Shown: piece by piece, positions 46,210-55,588 of the stretch | Position numbering within the stretch: the stretch's first letter is position 1 | Layout of the letters: each line of letters starts with the position of its first letter | From: Cupriavidus sp. D384 | GTDB lineage: Bacteria > Pseudomonadota > Gammaproteobacteria > Burkholderiales > Burkholderiaceae | Direction: 5' to 3' | DNA: 64,000 bases | NCBI RefSeq assembly: GCF_001652915.1 | Contig: NZ_BBQI01000007.1 | Location: forward strand, 1 to 64,000 | The notes under the pieces: generated by a model | Told to the model about the DNA's origin: nothing | Seen by the model: only the letters and a program-made list of their open reading frames with translations | Database searches by the model: none | Translations under genes and position numbers: made by a program

Positions 46210-46356
46210 GTCGCCCTTTCAAGAAGCCGCGATTGTAGCGAATGACAGGCGCCCGAGCGCACCGGGGCAGGGTGTGCTACCCTGCTGGCCTTCCGTTTTT
46301 GCCGGCAAGATCGCTGCAGTTGCAGCCCGAACCCGTCCGGCCGCACCAGAATTCCC

Positions 46357-47406
46357 ATGCTTGTCCTCGGTATCGAATCCTCCTGCGACGAAACCGGGCT
46401 GGCCCTCTATGACACCGGGGCCGGTCTGCTTTCGCACGCACTGCACTCGCAGATTGCCATGCATCGCGAATATGGCGGCGTAGTGCCCGAACTGGCATCG
46501 CGCGACCATATCCGCCGCGTGCTGCCGCTGTTGCAGCAGGTGCTGGACGACGCCGGCCGCAAGCGCGAGGACATCGACGCCATCGCCTATACCCAGGGCC
46601 CCGGTCTGGCTGGCGCGCTGCTGGTGGGCGCATCGGTGGCCAATGCGCTGGGCTTTGCGCTGGATGTTCCGATGGTGGGCGTCCACCATCTGGAAGGCCA
46701 TCTGCTCTCGCCGCTGCTGACCGACGCCCCGCCGCCGTTCCCGTTCGTGGCGCTGCTGGTGTCCGGCGGCCATACCCAGCTGATGGAAGTCAAAGGCATT
46801 GGCGACTACACGCTGCTGGGCGAAACGCTGGACGATGCCGCCGGCGAAGCCTTCGACAAGACCGCCAAGTTGCTGGGCCTGGGTTACCCGGGCGGCCCCG
46901 AGGTATCGCGGCTGGCCGAATTCGGCAATCCCGGCGCGTTCGATCTGCCACGGCCGATGCTCCATTCGGGCAATCTCGATTTCTCGTTCGCGGGGCTCAA
47001 GACCGCCGTGCTGACGCAGACGCGCAAGCTCGGCAATGCGTGCGAGCAGGACCGTGCCAACCTGGCGCGGTCGTTCGTCGATGCCATCGTCGACGTGCTG
47101 GCCGCGAAGTCGTTCAACGCGCTCAAGCAGACGGGCCACAAGCGGCTGGTGGTGGCTGGCGGTGTCGGCGCAAACCGGCAGTTGCGCGAACGGCTCGACG
47201 AGATGGGCCGCCGGCGCAAGGTGGACGTGTACTACCCCGACCTGGCCTTCTGCACCGACAACGGGGCGATGATCGCCTTTGCCGGCGCCATGCGCCTGCA
47301 GGCCGCGCCCCAGCTGGCGCGCCATGGCTACGACTACGGCGTGACGCCGCGCTGGGACTTGTCCGATATCCGCCTGCCGGACCCGGCTGGCGCCCAGCCT
47401 TCGTAG
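46357..47406 (+). CDS. tsaD: tRNA N6-adenosine threonylcarbamoyltransferase
   Basis: 349 aa. It transfers threonylcarbamoyl to A37 of ANN-decoding tRNAs, with TsaB and TsaE. The iron-binding HHLEGH motif (near residue 110), [26 protein letters not shown] and the phosphate-binding [15 protein letters not shown] are intact. The usual partner rpsU is not adjacent. Confidence 0.97.
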   Translation: MLVLGIESSCDETGLALYDTGAGLLSHALHSQIAMHREYGGVVPELASRDHIRRVLPLLQQVLDDAGRKREDIDAIAYTQGPGLAGALLVGASVANALGFALDVPMVGVHHLEGHLLSPLLTDAPPPFPFVALLVSGGHTQLMEVKGIGDYTLLGETLDDAAGEAFDKTAKLLGLGYPGGPEVSRLAEFGNPGAFDLPRPMLHSGNLDFSFAGLKTAVLTQTRKLGNACEQDRANLARSFVDAIVDVLAAKSFNALKQTGHKRLVVAGGVGANRQLRERLDEMGRRRKVDVYYPDLAFCTDNGAMIAFAGAMRLQAAPQLARHGYDYGVTPRWDLSDIRLPDPAGAQPS

Positions 47407-47422
47407 AAAAGCTCTAATCGGG

Positions 47423-47450
47423 GTCACATCCCGACACAAGGCGGTCACAA
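47423..47450 (+). promoter_or_regulatory. Pho-box-like repeats upstream of the second phoD
   Basis: GTCACAT (47423), GACACAA (47433) and GTCACAA (47444) form three copies with a 10-11 nt period, the pattern bound by PhoB dimers. They lie 57 bp before the phoD start codon. Confidence 0.5.
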
Positions 47451-47506
47451 CGCCGCCGAACAATTTGCGTTCTCCACATCACATCTGAAAAGAACGAGGG
47501 AACGCA

Positions 47507-49534
47507 ATGGATCGCCGCCAGTTTCTGAAATGGGGAAGTTTCGTCACCGTCACGGTGGCCACCACGGGCCTGGCCGGCTGCGGTGGCGACGACAACCCCT
47601 CGACCACCCCGACCACCCCTGCCACCCCGCCCGCCACCGATCCCGGCAACACTTTCACGTTCCAGCAGGGCGTGGCATCGGGCGACCCCAAGCCCGACAG
47701 CGTCATGCTGTGGACGCGCGTCAACGGCAGCAATGGCGGCAAGGCCGTGAGCGTGCAACTGCAGGTCTCGGCGCAGCCAGACTTCGGTACGCTGGTCGTG
47801 AACAGCACGCTGTCCGCCCTGCCGGACTGGGACTACACGCTGCGCAACAAGGTGACAGGGCTGTCAGCCGGCACCACCTACTACTACCGGTTCATCGTCG
47901 GCAGCCAGACCAGCCCGGTGGGCCGCACCAGGACCGCGCCGGCCGCCGGCACGCCGCTGTCGCAGCTGAAGTTCGCGTTCATCACGTGCCAGGACTGGAG
48001 CGTGAACCACTGGGCCGGCATGGAGGAACTGGTCAACCAGGACCTGGATTTCGTGGTCCATATGGGCGACTACATCTACGAGACCGTGGGCGCCGCGTTC
48101 CAGACCGGCAAGGTGGAGAGCCGTCATGCAAAGCTGACCCTGCCCAACGGCACGGCCACCGCCGACGGGACCTACGCGACCACCATCGACGACTACCGCT
48201 ACCTCTACAAGTCGTACCGCAGCGATCCGCGCCTGCAGGCGCTGCACGCGCGCTTTCCGGTCATCGGCATCTGGGACGATCACGAATTTTCTGATGACTG
48301 CTGGCAGGACCACCAGACCTACACGGCCACCGACGATGCCGAGCCGCGTACTGCGCGCCGCCGCGCGGCCAATCAGGCCTGGTTCGAATTCATGCCGGCC
48401 GATGTCAGCTTTGACCAGGCCGATACGTCTTTCCACAACATCCAGATCTACCGCTCATTCACTTTTGGCGATCTGGCTACGCTGGTCATGACCGACGAGC
48501 GCCTGTACCGGGCCGACCACGTGATTCCGGAACAAGCCGCCGGCAGCGAAATCGGCAGCCGGTACTTCGTGCCGAAGAGCACCCTTGCCAGCACCGAGGC
48601 CCTCAAGATGACCGGCGCGGGTGGCGCGCTGACGCCGGTATCGATCCTGGGCGACACGCAGCGCGGCTGGTGGCAGCAGCAAATGCGCAACGCCAGCACC
48701 ACGTGGAAGCTGTGGGGCAACGAGGTATCGCTGCTGCGCATGCAGATCGATGGCGCCGTGGCAGTGGGATCGCTGATGGCCCCCATCGTGATCGGCGCGC
48801 TGCCGTCGCTGACGCTGGACCAGAACACGGTAATTGGCGTAATTGCGATGGATCTGACGATCGCGAAGGCCAACGGCACCTATGCCGCCCCGGCCTTTGC
48901 CAACCTGAGCGCCGTGCTGACGGCAGCCGGCGCGGTCGCCTTGCAGATCAGCGCGGTCATCGGCGGACTGACCGCCGCGCTGCCGCCGCAGATGTTGATC
49001 GACCAGTTCGTCCTGAACGCCGACCAGTGGGACGGCTACAACGCCGAACGCAAGGCGATGATGGCGTATCTGAAATCGCAGAATATCGGCAACGTGGTGG
49101 CGCTGACGGGTGACATCCACGCGTTCTTCGCCGGCCCGGTGATGGACGACTACGATGCCACCACGCCTGCACCGGTGATGGTCGACCTGGTCACCGCAGG
49201 GCTGTCGAGCAATTCGTTCCAGAGCTATTTCAAGAGCGTGGTGGACAGCGACCCGGCCTTTGCCGCGGCCAAGGCACTGGTCTACACCACCGATGGCAAC
49301 GGCGCGATGGTGAACACGTTCAACAGCACGCTGACGACGTTCAATCCGTGGCTCAAGTATGTGAATACCGACGCGCAGGGCTATGCGGTGGTGACGCTGA
49401 CGGCGGCAAAGCTGCGCTGCAGCTTCCACAAGCTCAAGCCGCTGGTGGATGGCACGGCCCCGGCGCAGCCGGCAACGGCGAGTGTCCAGGTGGTGGAGGT
49501 GGCAGCAGGCGTGCCGGCGGTGACGTTGGTTTGA
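47507..49534 (+). CDS. phoD: Tat-exported PhoD-family alkaline phosphatase, long form
   Basis: 675 aa. The N-terminus DRRQFLKWG is a Tat signal; the following LAGCGGDD also fits a lipobox, so the product may be a lipoprotein. PhoD_N domain about 45-150, catalytic domain with HMGDYIYE, WDDHEFSDD, DERLYRADHV and TGDIHAFFAG. Between the GNEVSLLRMQ and LNADQWDGY motifs is an ~85-residue hydrophobic Ala/Ile/Leu-rich insertion that I do not expect in the family core. Preceded by Pho-box-like repeats. It follows tsaD by 100 bp but probably has its own promoter. Confidence 0.92.
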   Translation: MDRRQFLKWGSFVTVTVATTGLAGCGGDDNPSTTPTTPATPPATDPGNTFTFQQGVASGDPKPDSVMLWTRVNGSNGGKAVSVQLQVSAQPDFGTLVVNSTLSALPDWDYTLRNKVTGLSAGTTYYYRFIVGSQTSPVGRTRTAPAAGTPLSQLKFAFITCQDWSVNHWAGMEELVNQDLDFVVHMGDYIYETVGAAFQTGKVESRHAKLTLPNGTATADGTYATTIDDYRYLYKSYRSDPRLQALHARFPVIGIWDDHEFSDDCWQDHQTYTATDDAEPRTARRRAANQAWFEFMPADVSFDQADTSFHNIQIYRSFTFGDLATLVMTDERLYRADHVIPEQAAGSEIGSRYFVPKSTLASTEALKMTGAGGALTPVSILGDTQRGWWQQQMRNASTTWKLWGNEVSLLRMQIDGAVAVGSLMAPIVIGALPSLTLDQNTVIGVIAMDLTIAKANGTYAAPAFANLSAVLTAAGAVALQISAVIGGLTAALPPQMLIDQFVLNADQWDGYNAERKAMMAYLKSQNIGNVVALTGDIHAFFAGPVMDDYDATTPAPVMVDLVTAGLSSNSFQSYFKSVVDSDPAFAAAKALVYTTDGNGAMVNTFNSTLTTFNPWLKYVNTDAQGYAVVTLTAAKLRCSFHKLKPLVDGTAPAQPATASVQVVEVAAGVPAVTLV

Positions 49535-49544
49535 TGGCGGGGTA

Positions 49545-49574
49545 CCCGCCTCTCCCGGGCAGGGTAGAGGCGGG
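49545..49574. terminator. hairpin between convergent phoD and folE2
   Basis: CCCGCCTCT (49545-49553) pairs with AGAGGCGGG (49566-49574). No U tract follows on either strand, so this is a weak bidirectional candidate. Confidence 0.4.
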
Positions 49575-49592
49575 CCCGCGCAAAGCGGCGCC

Positions 49593-50396
49593 TTACGCGA
49601 CGCGCTTGTCGCGTTCGATCACCGCGTAGGCGCTGTGATTGTGGATCGACTCGAAGTTCTCGGCTTCGAGCGTGTAGGCCACGATCCGCGCATCGGCATT
49701 CAGGCGCATGGCGATGTCACGCACCAGGTCTTCGACGAACTTCGGATTTTCGTAGGCGCGCTCGGTCACGAACTTCTCGTCGGGACGCTTGAGCAGGCCC
49801 CACAGTTCGCACGACGCCTCTTCCTCGGCCATGCGCACAAGCGTTTCCACGTCCAGGTCGCCTGCCAGTTCCACCTGCATGGTGATATGCGAGCGCTGGT
49901 TATGCGCGCCGTACTGCGAGATCTTCTTCGAGCACGGGCACAGGCTCGTTACCGGCACCAGCGCCGTCAGGAACAGGCGCGTATGGCCGTCGCGCTTCTC
50001 GCCGGCCAGCGTCACTTCGTAATCCAGCAGCGACTGCACGCCCGACACCGGCGCGGTCTTGCTGATGAAGTACGGGAACTTGACCTCGATGCGACCGGCA
50101 TCGGCCTCCAGGCGCACGAGCATGTCGTCGAGCAGCGCACGGAACCCGGCCAGGTCCAGCGGCGCACGGTTGTCTTCCAGCAGCGCCACGAAGCGCGACA
50201 TATGCGTGCCCTTCTGGTCGGCCGGCAGACGCACGTCCAGGTTGAACGTGCCAACGGTGCCGATGTCGCCAGCCGGCGTCTTCAGTGTCAGCGGATATCG
50301 CATGCCCTTCACGCCCACGCGCTGGATCACGATCTGGCGGGTATCGACGCTCGATTGCACGTCGGGCATGACAAAGGCGGGATTGATGTCATTCAT
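49593..50396 (-). CDS. folE2: GTP cyclohydrolase FolE2 (type IB)
   Basis: 267 aa. It turns GTP into dihydroneopterin triphosphate, the entry to folate. Type IB marks are present: [30 protein letters not shown] with the metal-binding Cys, and the His-rich C-terminal [14 protein letters not shown]. FolE2 can use metals other than zinc and is often induced by zinc shortage, but I see no Zur-type palindrome here. Start ATG 50396 has GGAGG 9 nt upstream. Confidence 0.96.
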   Translation of the reverse strand: MNDINPAFVMPDVQSSVDTRQIVIQRVGVKGMRYPLTLKTPAGDIGTVGTFNLDVRLPADQKGTHMSRFVALLEDNRAPLDLAGFRALLDDMLVRLEADAGRIEVKFPYFISKTAPVSGVQSLLDYEVTLAGEKRDGHTRLFLTALVPVTSLCPCSKKISQYGAHNQRSHITMQVELAGDLDVETLVRMAEEEASCELWGLLKRPDEKFVTERAYENPKFVEDLVRDIAMRLNADARIVAYTLEAENFESIHNHSAYAVIERDKRVA

Positions 50397-50726
50397 CTAC
50401 GGTTTCCTCCAGGACGGCGCCAGGGGATGACGGCCATCCTTACGGTCGCGGCGTTTTCGCAGGATTTCTCCACGCCGCGCAACGAGTGTGAAACGACGGG
50501 TCCGGACAGAAAACCAGGGGGGCGCCGGCCCGCAGTTGCGAACACAAAATGGGAATGGCGATTCTACGCAATATTGGAAGGTGCTGCCGCGTCCATGACT
50601 AAATCCGCGTATTTCATGCGGATAATGACCGCCCAATGCAGCTTCCTGCCATTGGCTGACAGCCAAAACAAAACCGGCGCGGATAATCCGCGCCGGTTCG
50701 GCATACAGCGTGCAGGTGGCAGGCGG
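50397..50726. other. folE2-dxs intergenic region
   Basis: 330 bp with no gene. Besides the dxs terminator it contains the short inverted repeat TTGGCT-GAC-AGCCAA (50652-50666), immediately beyond that terminator on the minus strand. Nothing else stands out. Confidence 0.6.
50663..50698 (-). terminator. intrinsic terminator after dxs
   Basis: A 12-bp stem, AACCGGCGCGGA/TCCGCGCCGGTT (50672-50698), is followed on the minus strand by TTTTGTTTTGG. It ends xseB-ispA-dxs, so folE2 needs its own promoter. Confidence 0.88.
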
Positions 50727-52643
50727 TCAGGCGACGCGCGTCGCCACCTTCACCGGTTGCTCGGCCAGCTTGAAGCGCTCGCGCACCGAACGCTCGATGC
50801 CGGCGGCGTCCAGGCCGCACTGCGACAGCAGGAAGGCCGGATCGCCATGGTCGACGAACTTGTCGGGCAGGCCCAGCACGAGCGTCGGGATCTCGACGCC
50901 AGCCTCGGCCAGCGCTTCGAGCACCGCACTGCCGGCACCGCCCATCGTCGCGCCCTCTTCCACCGTCACCAGGTAGTCGTGGTTCGCGGCCAGTTGCTTG
51001 ACCAGTTCGGCGTCCAGCGGCTTCACGAAACGCATGTTGGCCACCGTGGCATCGAGCGATTCGGCAGCCGCCAGCGACGGATGCAGCATCGAACCGAATG
51101 CCAGGATCGCCACGCGCTGGCCGGCACGGGCCTGGCCTTCGCGGCGGATCTCGCCCTTGCCAACCGGCAGGGCCGTCAGCGCGGCCTCGGTGGCAACGCC
51201 CACGCCGGCGCCACGCGGGTAACGCACGGCGGTCGGGCAATCCTGCTGGAACGCGGTGGTCAGCAGCTGGCGGCATTCCTGCTCGTCGGCCGGCGTCATC
51301 ACCATCATGTTCGGGATGCAGCGCAGGAACGGAATGTCGTACGCACCGGCGTGCGTGGCGCCGTCAGCGCCCACCAGGCCAGCGCGGTCCAGCGCGAACA
51401 CCACCGGCAGGTTCTGCAGCGCCACGTCGTGAATCAGCTGGTCATAGCCGCGCTGCAGGAACGTCGAATAGATCGCCACGACCGGCTTCAGGCCCTCGCA
51501 GGCCAGGCCGCCGGCAAACGTCACGGCGTGCTGCTCGGCAATGCCCACGTCGTAGTAGCGATCCGGGAAGCGCTTCTCGAACTCCACCATGCCCGAGCCT
51601 TCGCGCATGGCCGGCGTCACGCCGATCAGGCGCTTGTCGGCAGCGGCCATGTCGCACAGCCATTCGCCGAACACCTGCGTGTACGTCTTGCGCGACGGCT
51701 TGGCCGACGGACGGATGCCTTCGGCCGGATTGAACTTGCCCGGGCCGTGGTACAGGATCGGGTCGGCCTCGGCCAGCTTGTAGCCCTGGCCCTTCTTGGT
51801 CACCACGTGCAGGAACTGCGGGCCGTGGCCTTCCAGGGCACGCTGGCGGATGTTCTGCAGCGTCGGCACCAGCGATTCCAGGTCATGGCCGTCGATCGGG
51901 CCGATGTAGTCGAAACCGAACTCCTCGAACAGCGTGGCCGGCACGACCATGCCCTTGGCATGTTCTTCCAGGCGCTTGGCGAATTCGAGCACCGGCGGGG
52001 CCACCGACAGCACCTTTTCGATGCCCTTCTTGGTGGCCGCGTAGAACTGGCCCGACAGCAGGCGGGCCAGATGCTTGTTGAGCATGCCCACCGGCGGCGA
52101 GATCGACATGTCGTTGTCGTTCAGCACCACCAGCATCGGCAGGTCCTTGTACACGCCTGCATTGTTCATGGCCTCGAAGGCCATGCCGGCGGTCATCGCG
52201 CCGTCGCCGATCACGGCGATGCCCACGCGCTTGTGGCCCATCGTGCGGGCGCCCAGGGCCATGCCCAGCGCGGCCGAGATCGAGGTCGACGAGTGGGCCG
52301 TGCCGAAGGTGTCGTATTCGCTTTCCGAGCGACGCGGGAAGCCGGAGATACCACCGTACTGGCGCAGCGTCGACATGCGGTCGCGGCGGCCGGTCAGGAT
52401 CTTGTGGGGGTAGCTCTGGTGACCCACGTCCCAGACGATGCGGTCGCTGGGCGTGTCGAACACGTAGTGCAGCGCGATGGTCAGCTCCACCGTGCCAAGA
52501 TTGGACGACAGGTGACCGCCGGTTTGCGAGACCGATTCCAGCACGTAGGCGCGAAGTTCGTCGGCAAGCGTGCCGAGCTGGCGACGGTCCAGCTTGCGCA
52601 GGTCCGCGGGGTCGTCGATGTTGTTGAGCAGCGTGTAGGTCAT
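50727..52643 (-). CDS. dxs: 1-deoxy-D-xylulose-5-phosphate synthase
   Basis: 638 aa. The thiamine-diphosphate enzyme that starts the MEP isoprenoid pathway from pyruvate and glyceraldehyde 3-phosphate. [32 protein letters not shown], the ThDP motif [18 protein letters not shown] to LNDNDMSI, and the transketolase-like C-terminal half with [15 protein letters not shown] and [15 protein letters not shown]. Third gene of xseB-ispA-dxs, 44 bp after ispA. Confidence 0.97.
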   Translation of the reverse strand: MTYTLLNNIDDPADLRKLDRRQLGTLADELRAYVLESVSQTGGHLSSNLGTVELTIALHYVFDTPSDRIVWDVGHQSYPHKILTGRRDRMSTLRQYGGISGFPRRSESEYDTFGTAHSSTSISAALGMALGARTMGHKRVGIAVIGDGAMTAGMAFEAMNNAGVYKDLPMLVVLNDNDMSISPPVGMLNKHLARLLSGQFYAATKKGIEKVLSVAPPVLEFAKRLEEHAKGMVVPATLFEEFGFDYIGPIDGHDLESLVPTLQNIRQRALEGHGPQFLHVVTKKGQGYKLAEADPILYHGPGKFNPAEGIRPSAKPSRKTYTQVFGEWLCDMAAADKRLIGVTPAMREGSGMVEFEKRFPDRYYDVGIAEQHAVTFAGGLACEGLKPVVAIYSTFLQRGYDQLIHDVALQNLPVVFALDRAGLVGADGATHAGAYDIPFLRCIPNMMVMTPADEQECRQLLTTAFQQDCPTAVRYPRGAGVGVATEAALTALPVGKGEIRREGQARAGQRVAILAFGSMLHPSLAAAESLDATVANMRFVKPLDAELVKQLAANHDYLVTVEEGATMGGAGSAVLEALAEAGVEIPTLVLGLPDKFVDHGDPAFLLSQCGLDAAGIERSVRERFKLAEQPVKVATRVA

Positions 52644-52687
52644 GATGTCCGTTCGGCCGCCGGATTCTGTGTGTCCGGCTTTTCAGT

Positions 52688-53572
52688 TCAGTTTGAGCGC
52701 AGCACGATCAGGTCGGCCAGTTCGGCCAGCCTGCCGGCGCGTGCGCCGAATCCCGCCAGCGCCTCGTGGGCGTCGGTGCGAAGCTGGCCAGCCAGCTCGC
52801 GTGCGGCATCCAGACCAAGCAGCGACACATAGGTCGGCTTGTCGTTGGCGGCATCCTTCCCGGCGGTCTTGCCGAGCGTTGCCGTATCTGCTGTGACGTC
52901 GAGAATATCGTCGACCACCTGGAATGCCAATCCCACGGCCGCCGCATATTGGTCAAGCGCCACCAGACCGGCCGGATCGATGTTTCCGCACAACGCTCCC
53001 ATGCGCACGCTGGCACGCAGCAGGGCACCGGTCTTCATGCGGTGCATGCCTTCCAGCGCGTCGCGGGTCATCGCCAGGCCCACGTTCTGCAGGTCGATGG
53101 CCTGGCCGCCGCACATGCCCACCGAACCCGACGCCATGGCCAGTTCGGCCACCAGCTTCAGGCGCGCCTCGGCGCCCAGCACCGGCACCTGGGCCAGCGC
53201 GATGAACGCCTGCGTCTGCAGGGCATCGCCCACCAGCAGCGCCGTGGCCTCGTCGTAGGCCTTGTGGACCGTAGGCCGGCCGCGGCGCAGGTCGTCGTCG
53301 TCCATGCAGGGCATGTCGTCGTGAACCAGCGAATAGGCGTGGATCATCTCGACGGCACATGCTGCGGCATCGCAGGCCTCGGGTGATGCACCCGCCACCT
53401 CCCCAGCGGCATGAACCAGCAGCGGGCGTACCCGCTTGCCACCGCCGAGGACAGCATAGCGCATGGCCTCGTGCAAGGTGTGTGGAATTGTGTCCGTGGA
53501 CGGCAGTGCGGCGTCCAGGGCGGCCTCGGTCCGGGCGCCTTGCGCCCGCATCCAGGTAGCGAAATCGCTCAT
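52688..53572 (-). CDS. ispA: polyprenyl synthetase (farnesyl diphosphate synthase)
   Basis: 294 aa, a short-chain trans-prenyltransferase. First Asp-rich motif [17 protein letters not shown], second motif [13 protein letters not shown] at the N-terminus. The residues before the first Asp motif ([11 protein letters not shown]) fit a farnesyl diphosphate synthase. The start ATG overlaps the xseB stop (ATGA). Confidence 0.95.
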   Translation of the reverse strand: MSDFATWMRAQGARTEAALDAALPSTDTIPHTLHEAMRYAVLGGGKRVRPLLVHAAGEVAGASPEACDAAACAVEMIHAYSLVHDDMPCMDDDDLRRGRPTVHKAYDEATALLVGDALQTQAFIALAQVPVLGAEARLKLVAELAMASGSVGMCGGQAIDLQNVGLAMTRDALEGMHRMKTGALLRASVRMGALCGNIDPAGLVALDQYAAAVGLAFQVVDDILDVTADTATLGKTAGKDAANDKPTYVSLLGLDAARELAGQLRTDAHEALAGFGARAGRLAELADLIVLRSN

Positions 53573-53865
53573 TCGAAATCTGCGCTGTTGTTATCGGAAC
53601 GTGGCTCGCCGGCCAGGGGCTTCAGGGCATCGCCTTCCAGAACCTTGACCTGCTGGGCCACCCGCTCCAGGCTCTGCTGGCAAAAACGGACGAGCTCCGC
53701 GCCGCGACGGTACGCGGCCAGAGACGCTTCCAGCGGCAATTCGCCGCTTTCCATGCTCGCCACCAGGGTTTCCAGCTCGGCCATTGCGGCCTCATAGGAA
53801 GCCGGCGGCGCGCTGGCGGCCGGCTGGTCTTCAGGCTGGACCGGGGCGGTCGTCGTTCTTGGCAT
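53569..53865 (-). CDS. xseB: exodeoxyribonuclease VII small subunit
   Basis: 98 aa. The core [26 protein letters not shown] and [26 protein letters not shown] (each spread across two helices) is the XseB signature, flanked by short variable tails. It needs XseA, which is not in the window. First gene of the isoprenoid operon, a common arrangement in proteobacteria. Confidence 0.95.
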   Translation of the reverse strand: MPRTTTAPVQPEDQPAASAPPASYEAAMAELETLVASMESGELPLEASLAAYRRGAELVRFCQQSLERVAQQVKVLEGDALKPLAGEPRSDNNSADFE

Positions 53866-54005
53866 GTCAGGCCTTGTTCAGGGGAATTCGCGATTTTACG
53901 CCAATCCGCGGTCGGGCCGCAGAACAGTCTTATCCACTTGATGGATACCGGGCGGGCGGATCGCGCACTTAGCACCCCCGTTTGACAGGGAAGTGACGTG
54001 TGCGC

Positions 54006-54069
54006 CCGGGTCGTCTTTCGGAATGCGCCCGAAGGGGCACCTCCGTGACGACCCGGGTCGACTTTTTCG
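54006..54069 (+). ncRNA. branched hairpin with U tract, function unknown
   Basis: CCCGGGTCGTC and GACGACCCGGG form an 11-bp outer stem enclosing CTTTCGG/CCGAAGG and a GCAC/GTG arm, followed by CGACTTTTT. It looks like the 3' end of a small RNA or a transcription block between divergent genes. No known family is recognised. Confidence 0.35.
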
Positions 54070-54112
54070 CTAAAAACCCAAAAAAATCAGTCCCTTAATT
54101 TTTGGCCTCGGG

Positions 54113-54299
54113 TACAATCCCCGGCTCGTCAGCGAGTTCCGACCGTTGCGTCCAGGACGCACTTTTCCGCCCGCCAAACTGGTCGGGCCGGAAGGGAACC
54201 GGCACGGATCCCGATCGTCTGACACGGTTTCCCAAATCGATTCATTTTTCGATGGTTGGGTTGTTCACTGCTTTCGCCTGTTCATAGGGAGTGGGGATA
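54113..54299 (+). promoter_or_regulatory. candidate promoter and structured leader of the Rieske gene
   Basis: TACAAT (54113-54118) could be a -10 box, giving a leader of about 175 nt. Within it, TGCGT-CCAGG-ACGCA (54147-54161) is followed by TTTT, and TTCCG-C-CCG pairs with CGG-GC-CGGAA further on. Such a leader could attenuate transcription or translation. Confidence 0.35.
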
Positions 54300-55406
54300 A
54301 TGTCCAATCTCAGCACCGCGCTCAAGCTTGCGCCGGCTGATTCGCAGTTGCCCGTCGACGTCTATTTTGACGAGGCGCTGCATCAACAAGAACTCGAACT
54401 GCTGTTCAAGAAGGGCCCGGGCTACGTCGGCCATGCGCTGATGGTGCCGGAATCCGGCGACTTCCAGACGCTGGCCGCCGAAGACGAAGGCCGCGTACTG
54501 GTGCGCAACCCGGACGGCATCGAACTGCTGTCCAACGTCTGCCGCCACCGCCAGGCCATCATGATGAACGGCCGCGGCAACGCCAGGAACATCGTCTGCC
54601 CGCTGCACCGCTGGACCTACGACCTGCAGGGCGAACTGATGGGTGCGCCGCATTTCGCGGAACAACCATGCGTGCGCCTGAACCGCTCGCCGCTGCAGAA
54701 CTGGAACGGCATGCTGTTCGAAGGCGAGCGCGACGTGCGCGCCGACCTGGCCCGCATGGGCGTGGCCGAAGACCTGAACTTCGACGGCTACATGCTCGAC
54801 CACGTGGAAGTGCACGAGTGCGACTACAACTGGAAGACCTTTATCGAGGTCTATCTGGAGGATTACCACGTCGTGCCGTTCCACCCGGGCCTGGGCAGCT
54901 TCGTGTCGTGCGACGACCTGAAGTGGGAGTTCGGCGAGCAGTACAGCGTGCAGACCGTGGGCCTGCACAAGGGCCTGGAGCGCCCGGGCAGCCAGACGTA
55001 CCAGAAGTGGCATGACGAGGTGTTGCGCTTCAACAACGGCAAGCTGCCCAAGCATGGCGCAATCTGGCTGACCTACTACCCCAACATCATGGTGGAGTGG
55101 TATCCGAACGTGCTGTGCATCTCGACGCTGCACCCGATGGGGCCGCGCAAGACCCGCAATGTCGTGGAGTTCTACTACCCCGAGGAAATCGTGCTGTTCG
55201 AGCGCGAGTTCGTCGAGGCCGAGCGCGCCGCCTATATGGAAACGTGCATCGAGGACGACGAGATCGCCGAACGCATGGACGCCGGCCGCCTGGCCCTGAT
55301 GAAGCGCGGCATCAGCGAGACCGGCCCGTACCAGTCGCCGATGGAAGACGGCATGCAGCACTTTCACGAGTGGTACCGGCGCGCGATGGATTACAGCAAG
55401 CGCTGA
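54300..55406 (+). CDS. Rieske-type aromatic-ring-hydroxylating oxygenase, alpha subunit
   Basis: 368 aa. Rieske centre CRHRQAI ... CPLHRW (CxH-x17-CxxH, residues ~80-105) and the mononuclear iron site EDYHVVPFHPG (the H-x4-H pair). No beta subunit, ferredoxin or reductase is nearby, so electrons must come from elsewhere. ATG 54300 has GGGAG 8 nt upstream; a GTG three codons earlier is less likely. Its place beside xseB-ispA-dxs might hint at an isoprenoid-derived substrate, but that is only inference. Confidence 0.88.
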   Translation: MSNLSTALKLAPADSQLPVDVYFDEALHQQELELLFKKGPGYVGHALMVPESGDFQTLAAEDEGRVLVRNPDGIELLSNVCRHRQAIMMNGRGNARNIVCPLHRWTYDLQGELMGAPHFAEQPCVRLNRSPLQNWNGMLFEGERDVRADLARMGVAEDLNFDGYMLDHVEVHECDYNWKTFIEVYLEDYHVVPFHPGLGSFVSCDDLKWEFGEQYSVQTVGLHKGLERPGSQTYQKWHDEVLRFNNGKLPKHGAIWLTYYPNIMVEWYPNVLCISTLHPMGPRKTRNVVEFYYPEEIVLFEREFVEAERAAYMETCIEDDEIAERMDAGRLALMKRGISETGPYQSPMEDGMQHFHEWYRRAMDYSKR

Positions 55407-55455
55407 TCGTTCGCAAGCAGGAGCGGTGATCGCCCGCAAAACTGTGGACAACACG

Positions 55456-55482
55456 AAACGGACCGTGAAAACGGTCCGTTTT
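55456..55482 (+). terminator. intrinsic terminator after the Rieske gene
   Basis: AAACGGACCGT-GAAA-ACGGTCCGTTT (55456-55481) runs into TTTT, a textbook intrinsic terminator. Confidence 0.92.
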
Positions 55483-55588
55483 GCATTGGAGCGGCGGTCG
55501 GCGCACTGATAGAATCGCTGACTTAATCGTTGCCTTATCAACGATTTTTGCCCCCCTCCCTCCACGCCTTCTTTCGCCCGGTTTTGCC

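Larger units (their letters stand above)
53866..54299. other. xseB / Rieske oxygenase divergent region
   Basis: 434 bp without a gene. It holds a large GC-rich stem-loop followed by T5 (54006-54069), a -10-like TACAAT (54113-54118), and a structured leader. I see no ORF of note. Confidence 0.6.

Noticed and set aside
49635-52832. Very long open frame (about 1065 codons) on the + strand
   Set aside because: It is antisense to folE2 and dxs. High GC removes stop codons in the shadow frame, and the translation is His/Arg/Gln-rich without any family motif.
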